NCBI RefSeq assembly: GCF_014189455.1
Contig: NZ_CP050296.1
Location: forward strand, 1,674,001-1,738,000
Direction: 5' to 3'
Length of the DNA: 64,000 bases
From: Mesorhizobium huakuii
GTDB taxonomy: Bacteria > Pseudomonadota > Alphaproteobacteria > Rhizobiales > Rhizobiaceae
Shown here: positions 15,576 through 27,016 of the stretch, piece after piece
Layout: each line of letters begins with the position of its first letter
How positions within the stretch are numbered: position 1 is the stretch's first letter
Notes under the pieces: generated by a model
Told to the model about the DNA's origin: nothing
Seen by the model: only the letters and a program-made list of their open reading frames with translations
The model's database searches: none
Position numbers and translations under genes: made by a program

Positions 15576-16160
15576 TTGTTCCATTTTAGATTTCGTAATT
15601 TAGATATAATTAAATCCTTGCTAAAACCATATTCTTCGAAAACTGCTGTCCGTTCGGATAGCAAGAGCGAACATGCTGAATATACAAATGTCCCAGAGTT
15701 CGACGAAACCGTCGAGCCACAGTTAGCCATCCCATTATCAGATCAGGCTACAGGACCCCTATCTGCCCCAGACAACAAGAACGAAGCGTCAGAAGCAGCT
15801 TCCTTCAGAAATCTTGAGGTCCCAGAGGCTCACAGGATTTTCGATGATCAGTTCACGGTTCCACCGTTAGATTTGATCTCAGGACCGTTACCTGCCCCGG
15901 ACAGAAGAGAAAAAAGCGATACCTATTCCGGTGTTGTTGTCCAGCTGAACGAGAAATGGCGGGTAATCGTCTGTGAGGACAGGATCCAATGGATTCTTCA
16001 GTTTCGAAAGGGTTCTTTCCACGGAAGACCAGCCTGGAGGGGAACGAGCTATTGTAGGGCAAAGGCAGGACTGTATCGTGCGATCAGGGAGAAGGTCGGA
16101 GATATTTCCCCTGGAGTCGAGGCTCAATTGGCTCAGCTACCGGATTGGGTTGAGTCATGA
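15576..16160 (+). CDS. Hypothetical partner protein of the polymerase-like gene
   Basis: The TTG at 15576 is chosen because AGGAG (15566-15570) sits five bases upstream; an earlier TTG at 15546 lacks one. The product has about 194 residues: a low-complexity, acidic/Pro-rich first 115 residues, then a compact domain WRVIVCEDRIQWILQFR...GRPAWRGTSYCRAKAGL ending LAQLPDWVE. I have a recollection of similar RVI.CxDxIQWILQ proteins as common hypotheticals in alphaproteobacterial islands, with no function known to me. It overlaps the next gene by 4 bp (ATGA), implying a shared job. Confidence 0.7.
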   Translation: MFHFRFRNLDIIKSLLKPYSSKTAVRSDSKSEHAEYTNVPEFDETVEPQLAIPLSDQATGPLSAPDNKNEASEAASFRNLEVPEAHRIFDDQFTVPPLDLISGPLPAPDRREKSDTYSGVVVQLNEKWRVIVCEDRIQWILQFRKGSFHGRPAWRGTSYCRAKAGLYRAIREKVGDISPGVEAQLAQLPDWVES

Positions 16161-17854
16161 TGTACAACAGCAATTCCCCATGGCTCGATCGGTCATTGAG
16201 GCTGTCTTCATTGTTTGAGCCTCTCCTGTCCTCCATTGCCGAGGACATAGCCACAGAAGCAGGGAAGAGACCAAGGCAGGATGCCGTAGAGAACATCAAA
16301 ACGGCTCTCAGCGTGATCTTGGTCAACCTTATCCGATCATGCGCCTTACATCCTTCCCGTGGCGTCCGGATTGATCTCAGCAACGATGGCTATCGGCAGG
16401 GGCCATTTAATCCGAATCAATTGGGTATCCGGGCTGTTAGCAAGGTCGTGCGCTTCCTGAGTCAGTCCAATCCACCACTGGTGCAAAAACGAGGCGGGAA
16501 CTTCGATAAGAAGCGGGGAAGAGGGTACGCAACAGAGATATGGGCTTCAGAGCCGCTGAAAGAGATCCTCATAAATTCCATAAGAGAAATAACTAATGTA
16601 AAAACCAATGATATATATCACCAACCCATTACTAGGAACACTTTCCAATTTGACCATTACATAGAACTTTACGATCTAATTTCCTCTGAGAAGCCAGTCA
16701 CGATAATACGCCTGAGAAAAGGGTCATCAAAATGTGATCGATCGTTCATAGATTTTGTTAAGAATGAAGAAACTCAGTCTATGTCAGATCGCCTTGACAG
16801 TTACAACTCATTCATATCGTCCGATACATCACTAAACCTGTTTCTAACCGATAAGGAAATAATCGCACTGCAGAACCGAAACTGTCTGGATTACGATGAA
16901 TTTGGTGAACCTAAACCGGAATCCTCATCAATCGATCTGGTTTCTGCCAAGAGGCTCTATCGCGTCTTCAACAATGGGACATTCGATCATGGTGGACGCT
17001 TCTATGGTGGTTGGTGGCAGAATGTTCCGAGGGAATACCGTCGTTTCATAACCATCAATGGAAAGCCCACGGTGGAGGTGGACTATTCCAACATGCAGCT
17101 GGCAATGCTTTACGCTCGGATGGGATATCAGCTCGAAGGCGATGCCTACGCTATTGGTGGGATTGATCCGCAGCACCGAGATCTGATCAAGCAAGAGACC
17201 CTCAAGCTGATTAATGCCAAGGGCCACATGGAAGCACCACGGAAATCATCACTCCCCTCCGGCTGGACCTGGAAAGAGCTTCAAGACGCAATCAGTGAAA
17301 AACATAAGCCCGTCGCTGAATATTTTGGGTCAGGAGAGGGCATTCGACTTCAACGGCTCGACTCTGACATCGCCGAGGACGTTATCATGAGGATGATGGA
17401 CAAAGGAGTTCCTGTCCTCCCGATCCATGATAGCTTCATCGTGGCCGAAGGCTATGCAGACGACCTTTCTGAGATAATGCTTGACGCTTATCAGCAAAGG
17501 ATGGGTGGCATGACGATATCCCTGAAACACTCGCCAAGCCTCTTTGACGAACTGTTAGCCAGTCAGGGAGAGGTTAGTGTCAGCGAACGGCACAGCTTGG
17601 CCATGAGGCTCTTTCTGGCAAAGAGAGAAGCCCCTGAATACGAAGGCTACCGACTACGGGAGGAATTGCTTGGTCGTCCCAAATCTGGCTCCTCAGAGAA
17701 GGGCACCGAGATCAGGCCTATTGGTCAGGCGGTCAGTATGTTGCGTGACACATTCTCAAAAGCCGGCCCCAAAGCAGCAATAGCAAATTCTGGCAGGAGA
17801 AGGCCCCTCAAGCCAGAGAAACATCTGTGGGACCGCTCTATGGGCCGAGGATAG
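16157..17854 (+). CDS. Compact family-A-polymerase-like protein
   Basis: A 565-residue protein whose middle carries the palm-domain motifs of DNA polymerase family A in the correct order. Motif A is VEVDYSNMQLAMLY (Asp309). The fingers-type RxxxK is RDLIKQETLKLINA (Arg341, Lys345). A Q-helix-like stretch, QRLDSDIAEDVIMRM, starts at Gln399. Motif C is VLPIHDSFIV (His424-Asp425). There is no 3'-5' exonuclease or 5'-nuclease domain, and the A-to-C spacing (about 116 residues) is much shorter than in Pol I. Residues 85-145 look winged-helix-like (RAVSKVVRFLSQ...GYATEIWAS). It could be a replication polymerase/primase of the element, a terminal transferase, or a defence polymerase. It is translationally coupled to the gene before it. 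Confidence 0.72.
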   Translation: MMYNSNSPWLDRSLRLSSLFEPLLSSIAEDIATEAGKRPRQDAVENIKTALSVILVNLIRSCALHPSRGVRIDLSNDGYRQGPFNPNQLGIRAVSKVVRFLSQSNPPLVQKRGGNFDKKRGRGYATEIWASEPLKEILINSIREITNVKTNDIYHQPITRNTFQFDHYIELYDLISSEKPVTIIRLRKGSSKCDRSFIDFVKNEETQSMSDRLDSYNSFISSDTSLNLFLTDKEIIALQNRNCLDYDEFGEPKPESSSIDLVSAKRLYRVFNNGTFDHGGRFYGGWWQNVPREYRRFITINGKPTVEVDYSNMQLAMLYARMGYQLEGDAYAIGGIDPQHRDLIKQETLKLINAKGHMEAPRKSSLPSGWTWKELQDAISEKHKPVAEYFGSGEGIRLQRLDSDIAEDVIMRMMDKGVPVLPIHDSFIVAEGYADDLSEIMLDAYQQRMGGMTISLKHSPSLFDELLASQGEVSVSERHSLAMRLFLAKREAPEYEGYRLREELLGRPKSGSSEKGTEIRPIGQAVSMLRDTFSKAGPKAAIANSGRRRPLKPEKHLWDRSMGRG

Positions 17855-17884
17855 GCGATCCAAGACGAACCACCGGATCGCTTT
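17855..17884 (+). terminator. Probable terminator after the polymerase-like operon
   Basis: GCGATCC (17855-17861) pairs with GGATCGC (17875-17881) immediately after the stop codon, followed by a short TTTG. The T-run is weak, so efficiency is uncertain. Confidence 0.45.
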
Positions 17885-18074
17885 GTAAACTCGCGATTTG
17901 TCGCTCTCAAAGGCGTACCCCTGACTTAGCTTCAAGCGAAAGTTTACAGCGCCAAACTTCTGCAATTGCGCCGAGGCTGTCTACGCTAGGCCCGACTTGA
18001 ACAGTTGGAGGTGAACGGATGGCGAACGCTGTCCGTTAAGCTATTGAATTCACTCGCCTTGAGTTTTCGGCGCG

Positions 18075-18090
18075 AAAATGTGTGGTAACA
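18075..18090 (+). repeat. IS1634-end-like sequence, left
   Basis: AAAATGTGTGGTAACA. It nearly matches 19794-19810 on the right of the transposase, but in the same orientation rather than inverted. The 190 bp between the previous terminator and this point hold no gene I can see. Confidence 0.4.
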
Positions 18091-18154
18091 ACATTTGATC
18101 TGCTAGCCGTATGTTGTATGGATTTGATGGCATTTATTCGATAACAACGCTGGC

Positions 18155-19783
18155 ATGTTTGTCGTTGAGAGAGTCGCGCGCGGCCACCGCTATCTTTACC
18201 TCGTGGAAAGTGTCCGCGACGGCAAAACCGTTCGCCAGCGCACGATAAAGGCGCTGGGCCGCAAGGATGCGCTGGTTGCCAGCGGCGAACTTGACAGATT
18301 GGCGGCCTCGATTGCGCGCCATGGCGAACGCAGCCTCATCCTGTCCGACATTGACGCGGGGCGAATTGCCTCTCGCCGCATCGGCGGTCCGCTGTTGTTC
18401 GGGCGGCTGTGGGAGCGGCTCGGGATCGGCGAGGTGCTGGAAGAGGTGCTGGAAGGGCGCCAGTTCGGCTTTGCGGTGGAACGGGCGGTGTTCGTTGGCA
18501 CGCTGCATCGGCTGTTCGTCTCGGGCTCGGACCGCGACTGCGCGAACTGGATGGCCGATTATGGTATCGAGGGCGCCGAGGGTCTGGCGCTCCATCACTT
18601 TTACCGGGCCATGGCGTGGCTGGGCGAGGAACTCGGCGAAAAGGCGCAAGGCGCGCTGGTGGCGCGCTGCGTGAAAGACGCGATCGAGGAAAAGCTCTTC
18701 GCGCGCCGGCAGGACCTGTTCACCGACCTCAGCCTTGTGTTCATGGACACCACCTCGTTGTCCTTCCATGGCGCGGGCGGCGAGACGCTGGGCAAGCGCG
18801 GGCATTCCAAGGACTTCCGCCCCGATCTGGCGCAAATGATCCTGGCGCTGGTCGTTGATGCCGAGGGCCGGCCGATCTGCACCGAGATGGTGCCCGGCAA
18901 CACCGCTGACGTGACCGTCCTGTTGCCGGTGGTCGATCGGCTGCGAACGCGCTTCGGCGTCACACGCGCCTGCGTTGTCGCCGATCGCGGCATGATCAGC
19001 GCCGATACCATCGCCGCGCTCGAAAAGCTGGGCATGGAATACATTCTGGGGGCCCGCGAACGCTCGAGCAGCGTGATCCACAACGTCGTGCTCAATGACA
19101 CGGCACCGATGGTTCCGCTCGTTCTCGAGCGCCAGCGTGGTGAAACTCAGTTGTGGGTCAAAGAGGTCAAGGTCGGTAAAGACCGCTACATCGTCAGCCG
19201 CAATGACGCCGAGGCCGAGAAGGACAAGGCCGACCGCCAGGCGATCATCGCCGGCCTCGAGGCGCAGCTCAAGAAGGGCGACAAGGCACTGGTCGGCAAC
19301 TCGGCCTACCGGCGTTACCTCAAGGCCAGCGGCAAGAACTTCAAGATCGATGTCGGCAAGCTTGCCGAGGAAGCCCGCTACGACGGCATCACCGTGGTGC
19401 GGACCAACGCGAAGGTGACCCCGCTCCAGGCCGTGCTGCGGTATCGCGATTTGCTCGAGGTCGAGAGCCTGTTCCGCGCCGCCAAGGCAACCTTCAATAC
19501 CCGGCCGATCTTCCACCAATCCGATGCCGCCATCCGCGGGCATGTGTTTTGCTCGTTCCTGGGGCTCGTACTCAGCAAGGAACTGTACCGCCTCTGCCGG
19601 GCCAAAGGCCTGACGCCCGAATGGCAGCCGCTTCTACGCGATCTCGACCGCCTCCAGGAAGCCACCATCGAAAAGGATGGTCGCATCGTCACCACCAGAA
19701 CCCACGTTACGGGCCAAGTGGGCAACGTCTTCAAGGCATCTGGCATCGCTCTGCCACACAACCTCGACGAACAACTCGCCTGA
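18155..19783 (+). CDS. IS1634-family transposase
   Basis: A 542-residue DDE transposase. It starts with the IS1634-type FVVERVARGHRYLYLVESVR, has catalytic blocks LVFMDTTSLSFHG, VVADRGMISA and RYRDLLEVESLFRAAK (the Glu block), and ends with the INxxF-type helical region. It is GC-rich and so of different origin from the AT-rich genes to its left. The frame is intact. The element's ends are unclear (see the flanking repeats at 18075 and 19794), so its full extent is not given. Confidence 0.92.
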   Translation: MFVVERVARGHRYLYLVESVRDGKTVRQRTIKALGRKDALVASGELDRLAASIARHGERSLILSDIDAGRIASRRIGGPLLFGRLWERLGIGEVLEEVLEGRQFGFAVERAVFVGTLHRLFVSGSDRDCANWMADYGIEGAEGLALHHFYRAMAWLGEELGEKAQGALVARCVKDAIEEKLFARRQDLFTDLSLVFMDTTSLSFHGAGGETLGKRGHSKDFRPDLAQMILALVVDAEGRPICTEMVPGNTADVTVLLPVVDRLRTRFGVTRACVVADRGMISADTIAALEKLGMEYILGARERSSSVIHNVVLNDTAPMVPLVLERQRGETQLWVKEVKVGKDRYIVSRNDAEAEKDKADRQAIIAGLEAQLKKGDKALVGNSAYRRYLKASGKNFKIDVGKLAEEARYDGITVVRTNAKVTPLQAVLRYRDLLEVESLFRAAKATFNTRPIFHQSDAAIRGHVFCSFLGLVLSKELYRLCRAKGLTPEWQPLLRDLDRLQEATIEKDGRIVTTRTHVTGQVGNVFKASGIALPHNLDEQLA

Positions 19784-19793
19784 GATCATCCCC

Positions 19794-19810
19794 AAAATGT
19801 AGTGGTAACA
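19794..19810 (+). repeat. IS1634-end-like sequence, right
   Basis: AAAATGTAGTGGTAACA just after the transposase stop. This is the expected right terminal sequence of the element. A near-copy in direct orientation lies at 18075-18090. Confidence 0.45.
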
Positions 19811-20325
19811 CGCGCCGGCGCGCGCCTAACGTGCTGATATAATAACATATTCTTACAGGCGGTGTTTAAGTGGGGCTAGGGGTACCCCCCGGCCTACCAC
19901 TATCCGCTTTCCTGGAGTTGGCCACCGAGAACTGGACGAAAGTTGACAGCCACAGGACGAAGGGGGGGTGCTTCGGTTCCGTACATACTTTTTCGGATAG
20001 CACTCCCTTGGAAACCTTTCGGCGCTTCTCGATAGTCGCGACGTTCTGGCATCCAAGCTGGTGCTGCTCTTTTCGTATAGCCCTGTTCGGTCGTTAACCG
20101 GTCCAGGATGGCCTTCAGGGCCAATGCAGCCAAGCGGGTACAAGCGGCATCTTTTCCTCTGTGGGACCGCTTGAGAATCGAAACGCACTATGTTTCGGTC
20201 ACACTCTGGTCACAAAAGGGGGCGGATTCGAGATCACTCTTAGGGCATTGCGTGTAGCTGAGAAAGATCATAGACTGCGTAAGCAGCTGAATTTATTCAG
20301 TCTTTCGATAGGAGCGGATGCGACG
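19811..20325. other. Right-end region of the island, no secure gene
   Basis: About 515 bp between the IS1634-type element and attR. A minus-strand frame (stop at 19900, open back to about 20175) reads KRSHRGKDAACTRLAALALKAILDRLTTEQ, which looks protein-like. However, it has no ATG or Shine-Dalgarno (only TTGs near 20133) and may be the tail of a gene lost when the element or IS rearranged. The stretch also holds the GGTCACA pair at 20197-20214. Nothing else is recognised. Confidence 0.35.
20197..20214 (+). promoter_or_regulatory. Candidate integrase arm-type site pair, right end
   Basis: GGTCACA at 20197 and 20208, 11 bp apart, mirrors the pair at 3519/3530 inside the left end. Same strand, same period. 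Confidence 0.5.
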
Positions 20326-20392
20326 TCAGCGGGAGAGCACTGCATTGACATTGCAGGGGTCACAGGTTCAATCCCTGTCACGCCCACCATCC
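20326..20392 (+). repeat. attR: 67-bp direct repeat, right copy
   Basis: Identical to 3379-3445. It lacks the 5' acceptor strand and part of the D-arm, so it is not a functional tRNA gene. It marks the right limit of the island. Confidence 0.95.
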
Positions 20393-20727
20393 TTTCAAAA
20401 ACTTAGGCGATAGCTTTGCCAGTCGCGTCGGCACTCCACGACAATGGCCGGATCGAGACACCGTTATCGGTCGCCGTTTCCCACGCCGTCCTGAACAAGC
20501 GTGAGCGCCTGGAACCCTTGCCAGCGCAGATAGTCGTTGTTCTTGGCGGACGTCCAATCGGTCGACCGTCATCTATTCGGCCGATGCGCTGGATCCAGCA
20601 GGGCTCCACATTGAAACCGATCCTCTCGGATCGTCGGACATCCTAAAAGCCTGTCCAGAAGGCCCCGCTTGACTCCCGGTCGGCGGGGCTTTTCATGCGT
20701 TCAACGCGCTAAAACGAGTTGCCGTCG
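20393..20727. other. Intergenic region right of attR
   Basis: No convincing gene. Short frames on both strands lack start signals. A strong hairpin at 20662-20689 (GCCCCGC/GCGGGGC) followed by TTTT terminates plus-strand transcription, but no plus-strand gene precedes it, leaving room for an unannotated small RNA or a gene scar from island insertion. Confidence 0.4.
20662..20693 (+). terminator. Strong rho-independent terminator without an obvious gene
   Basis: A 7-bp all-GC stem (20662-20668 with 20683-20689), 14-nt loop and TTTT tail on the plus strand. Confidence 0.6.
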
Positions 20728-20934
20728 CTAACCACGCGGTCTGGCTCTCGGCCCTGGCGAGCTTTCCGCCGGGTTTGTCGCCAATTTGGCGAATCGCCGA
20801 TCTCTTAGCCACAGGAGCTTCCCTTTTGCCAGGAGTTCATCGCGGTCGGCATCATCCGCGGTCGTTCGGCCATACGTCGCAGCAATCAGATAGTCGGCTT
20901 TGTTCGTTCGATAATCTTCTTTTTGCACAGACAT
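20728..20934 (-). CDS. Small hypothetical protein (68 aa)
   Basis: The ATG at 20934 is preceded by GGAGGAAACG, an excellent Shine-Dalgarno, which is the main reason to accept this gene. The product is charged and soluble: MSVQKEDYRTNKADYLIAATYG, then ADDADRDELLAKGKLLWL, and a basic Pro/Arg-rich tail. No domain is recognised. It lies just outside the island and may be a host gene. Confidence 0.55.
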   Translation of the reverse strand: MSVQKEDYRTNKADYLIAATYGRTTADDADRDELLAKGKLLWLRDRRFAKLATNPAESSPGPRARPRG

Positions 20935-21169
20935 CGTTTCCTCCCGGTCTGCGGCCTTTCCCTCCTTTTGGCCTGACGGGAGGGATTAACTGCCTGTGTC
21001 TCGCGCGAGTCTACCAATTGGGGATTGTATTAAAATGATACACGCCAGGCCACGGCGAACCGCGGACGTGGCTCTGGGCGCCGAGATTGTAGATCTCGCA
21101 GGGCTGCGTCTCTGCACCTCCGCAAATGCCCAAGGCAGGGGGAATACTTCCCACCCAATTTCGTCAGGC

Positions 21170-22324
21170 TCAAACGCCCGCGACGGCGCACAGGCTCTTC
21201 ATTCGCGATACCGCAAGGTCGGGATCGGCCAGCAGGCCTGCCTGGTCGGCAAGCTGAAAGATTTCGGCATAATGGCGGATGCCGCGCGCCGACTGCATGC
21301 CGCCGACCATGGCGAAATGGTCCTGATGGCCGTTCAGCCAGGCCATGAAGACGATGCCGGCCTTGTAATATTCGGTCGGCGCCTCGAAGATTTTTCGCGA
21401 CAGCGGCACCGTCGGCGCCATCAGCGCGTCATAGCCGGCGTGGTCGCCGGCGGCCAGCCTCGCCAGCGCGGCGTTGGCGACCGGCGCGATGGCGTCGAAA
21501 ATGCCAAGCAGCGCGTGTGAATGTTTCTTGCCATCACCGGCGATCAGTTCGGGATAGTTGAAATCGTCGCCGGTGAACATCACGACACCATCCGGCAGCC
21601 GGTTGCGCAGCGCGACCTCCTTGCCGGCATCGAGCAGCGATATCTTGATGCCTTCGACCTTGCTGGCATGGCGCTCGATGATGGCGACCACCGTATCGAG
21701 CGCGGTCTCAAAATCGCCGCTGCCCCAATAGCCCTTCAGGGCCGGGTCGAACATGTCGCCCAGCCAGTGCAGGATGACCTTGCCGGAGGCTTGGCTTAAG
21801 ATGCGGTCATATACGGCGGCGTAATCGTCCGGACCCTTCGCCACAGCCGCCAGCGCGCGGCTGGCCATCATGATCGCCTTGCCGCCCTGTCCCTCGATGA
21901 AAGCGAACTGCTCCTCATAGGCAGCGATTACATCGTCGAGTGTCCTGGCCGACGCCGGCGCCAGATGGTCGGTTCCGGCACCCGAGGCGAGATCGGCGCC
22001 ATCGACGGTGCGGGACTCGGCGATCGACCGGCGGATCAAGTCTTTTGCATTTGCCCAGTCGAAGCCCATGCCGCGCTGCGAGGTATCCATCGCCTCGGCG
22101 ATGCGGAAGCCGAGCCGCCACAAATGGTGACGGAACGCCATAGTTCTGTCCCAGTCGACCACGGGCCGCGACCATGGATCGGTCATTTCGAGGGGATCGG
22201 CAACGACATGCGCTGCGGCATAGGCGATGCGAGAAAATCGCGCGCCGGTCACCGGCTGCACCGGTTGTCCGACAAGCGCGTAACGGGTGCTGCGGCCACC
22301 CTCACCAGGCAAGGCAATGTCCAT
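21170..22324 (-). CDS. DUF993 family protein (dihydrodipicolinate-synthase-like TIM barrel)
   Basis: The 384-residue protein matches the DUF993 pattern: DRTMAFRHHLWRLGFRIAEAMDTSQRGMG near the N-terminus, an ILHWLGDMFDPALKGYWGS centre, and VVMFTGDDFNYPELIAGDG. DUF993 proteins are considered distant relatives of DapA/N-acetylneuraminate-lyase aldolases, and occur beside sugar-catabolic oxidoreductases in rhizobia. The gene is divergent from lacI, with palindromic operators between them, so it is probably repressed by that LacI protein. A retro-aldol or decarboxylating step in sugar-acid breakdown is an inference. Confidence 0.8.
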   Translation of the reverse strand: MDIALPGEGGRSTRYALVGQPVQPVTGARFSRIAYAAAHVVADPLEMTDPWSRPVVDWDRTMAFRHHLWRLGFRIAEAMDTSQRGMGFDWANAKDLIRRSIAESRTVDGADLASGAGTDHLAPASARTLDDVIAAYEEQFAFIEGQGGKAIMMASRALAAVAKGPDDYAAVYDRILSQASGKVILHWLGDMFDPALKGYWGSGDFETALDTVVAIIERHASKVEGIKISLLDAGKEVALRNRLPDGVVMFTGDDFNYPELIAGDGKKHSHALLGIFDAIAPVANAALARLAAGDHAGYDALMAPTVPLSRKIFEAPTEYYKAGIVFMAWLNGHQDHFAMVGGMQSARGIRHYAEIFQLADQAGLLADPDLAVSRMKSLCAVAGV

Positions 22325-22350
22325 GGATCTCTCCCTTCGCAGCGCCTATA

Positions 22351-22366
22351 AATGGAACGTTCCAAT
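22351..22366. promoter_or_regulatory. LacI-type operator 1
   Basis: AATGGAACGTTCCAAT contains the perfect 12-bp palindrome TGGAACGTTCCA (22353-22364) with the central CG typical of LacI/GalR sites. It lies 30 bp upstream of the DUF993 start. Confidence 0.75.
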
Positions 22367-22514
22367 AAATCAAGAACCTTTAGACTGGGAGCGCATTCGC
22401 GAACAAATGCTGCGTTGCAGCACGGAAAGCCTTGCAAAGTAAGCCATTCGAGTACGCACAATCGGTTTTTCAGGCCGAGAAAAAATCGCAGTTGACTCAC
22501 GATTGAACCAATGA

Positions 22515-22529
22515 TTAGAACGTTCCAAT
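22515..22529. promoter_or_regulatory. LacI-type operator 2
   Basis: TTAGAACGTTCCAAT shares the GAACGTTC core with operator 1. It lies 35 bp before the lacI start, suggesting autoregulation. Confidence 0.72.
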
Positions 22530-22563
22530 AGATTTGATGAGAAAACCGGGAGGAGATATCTGG

Positions 22564-26225
<3,662 letters not shown>

Positions 26226-26233
<8 letters not shown>

Positions 26234-27002
26234 GCGCCTCGTTACATTTGAGCAGGATGGCGCCATCGGCATCGTCACATTGCGCCGGCCGGAAAAATTC
26301 AACGCGCTGGATATCCCGATGCTGCGCGCGCTGGAAGCCGCGCTCGACGAGGCGGAGATGGCCGAAGGCGTCCGCGTCGTGCTGCTTCGCGGCGAAGGCA
26401 AAGGCTTTTGCGCCGGCGGCGATGTCGAGGCGTGGGCGCAGATGAGCGCCGCCGATTTCCAGGTGCAATGGGTGCGGTACGGCCATCGTGTCTTCGACCG
26501 GCTAGCTAGGCTCCGCCAACCGACCATCGCCGTGCTCTCGGGCCATGCGCTGGGCGGCGGGCTGGAACTGGCGGTCGCCTGCGATTTCCGCGTCGCGGAA
26601 ACCCATGTGAAGCTCGGCTTCCCCGAAACCTCGATCGGTGTCGTGCCCGGCTGGTCCGGCACGCAACGCGCCGTACGCCGCTTCGGCGCGCAGACGGTGC
26701 GGCGCATGGCGTTGGGCGGCGAGATCCTGCTCGCTCGCGAAGCACTGGCCCTGGGCGTGGTGGACCGGGTGGTTGAAACCGGCAACGGGCTGGCCGAAGC
26801 CAGAAGCTGGGCCGAAAAGATCGCCGAGCGCGGCCCGCTGGCAACGGAAGCCGCCAAGCTGATGATCGCGGTGGCCGAAGGCGAGGAAAATGCGGCCGCG
26901 ACCGAAGCGCTGGCCAGCGGCTTCATCGCGCTTACCGGCGACCTCAAGGCTGGCGTCGGAGCCTTCAAGACCAAGCAGAAGCCGGCATTTTCAAGAAGCT
27001 AG
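26226..27002 (+). CDS. Enoyl-CoA hydratase/isomerase family protein
   Basis: The crotonase fold is clear: GIVTLRRPEKFNALDIPML, the first oxyanion-hole block GKGFCAGGDVEAW, and the second block SGHALGGGLELAVACDFRVA, followed by LGFPETSIGVVPGWSGTQR with the catalytic Glu region. The product has about 258 residues, normal for the family. The ATG at 26226 overlaps the CoA-transferase stop by 8 bp. Its presence after a CoA transferase implies a beta-oxidation-like hydration of an unsaturated acyl-CoA in this pathway. Confidence 0.92.
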
Positions 27003-27016
27003 AGCAAACAATCCTG

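Larger units (their letters stand above)
3379..20392. mobile_element. Integrative genomic island in tRNA-Val (about 17 kb)
   Basis: The segment is bounded by identical 67-bp repeats (3379-3445 and 20326-20392), the left one being the 3' part of an intact tRNA-Val. A tyrosine integrase lies immediately inside the left end and points inward. Most of the interior (4600-7700, 9560-17850) is visibly AT-richer than the GC-rich host genes and uses codons such as ATA, AGA and TTA that the flanks avoid. Contents include Hachiman defence genes, RusA, a polymerase-like operon, three classes of insertion sequence and many orphan genes. There are no conjugation or virion genes, so it resembles a mobilisable or satellite-type island rather than a full ICE or prophage. 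The integrase frameshift suggests it may no longer excise by itself. Confidence 0.93.

Noticed and set aside
15221..17854. Retron or other reverse-transcriptase system
   Set aside because: The large protein has no YxDD box or RT finger motifs; its motifs are family-A (DYS, RxxxK, HDS). Only the layout is retron-like.
18134..19543. 469-codon minus-strand frame
   Set aside because: Antisense to the intact IS1634-type transposase; no protein-like motifs.
20326..20392. Possible second tRNA-Val gene
   Set aside because: Lacks the 5' acceptor strand and the first part of the D-arm; it is the att repeat.
20403..20646. Short frames on both strands right of attR
   Set aside because: No Shine-Dalgarno, biased Arg/Pro/Gly composition and no recognisable motif.
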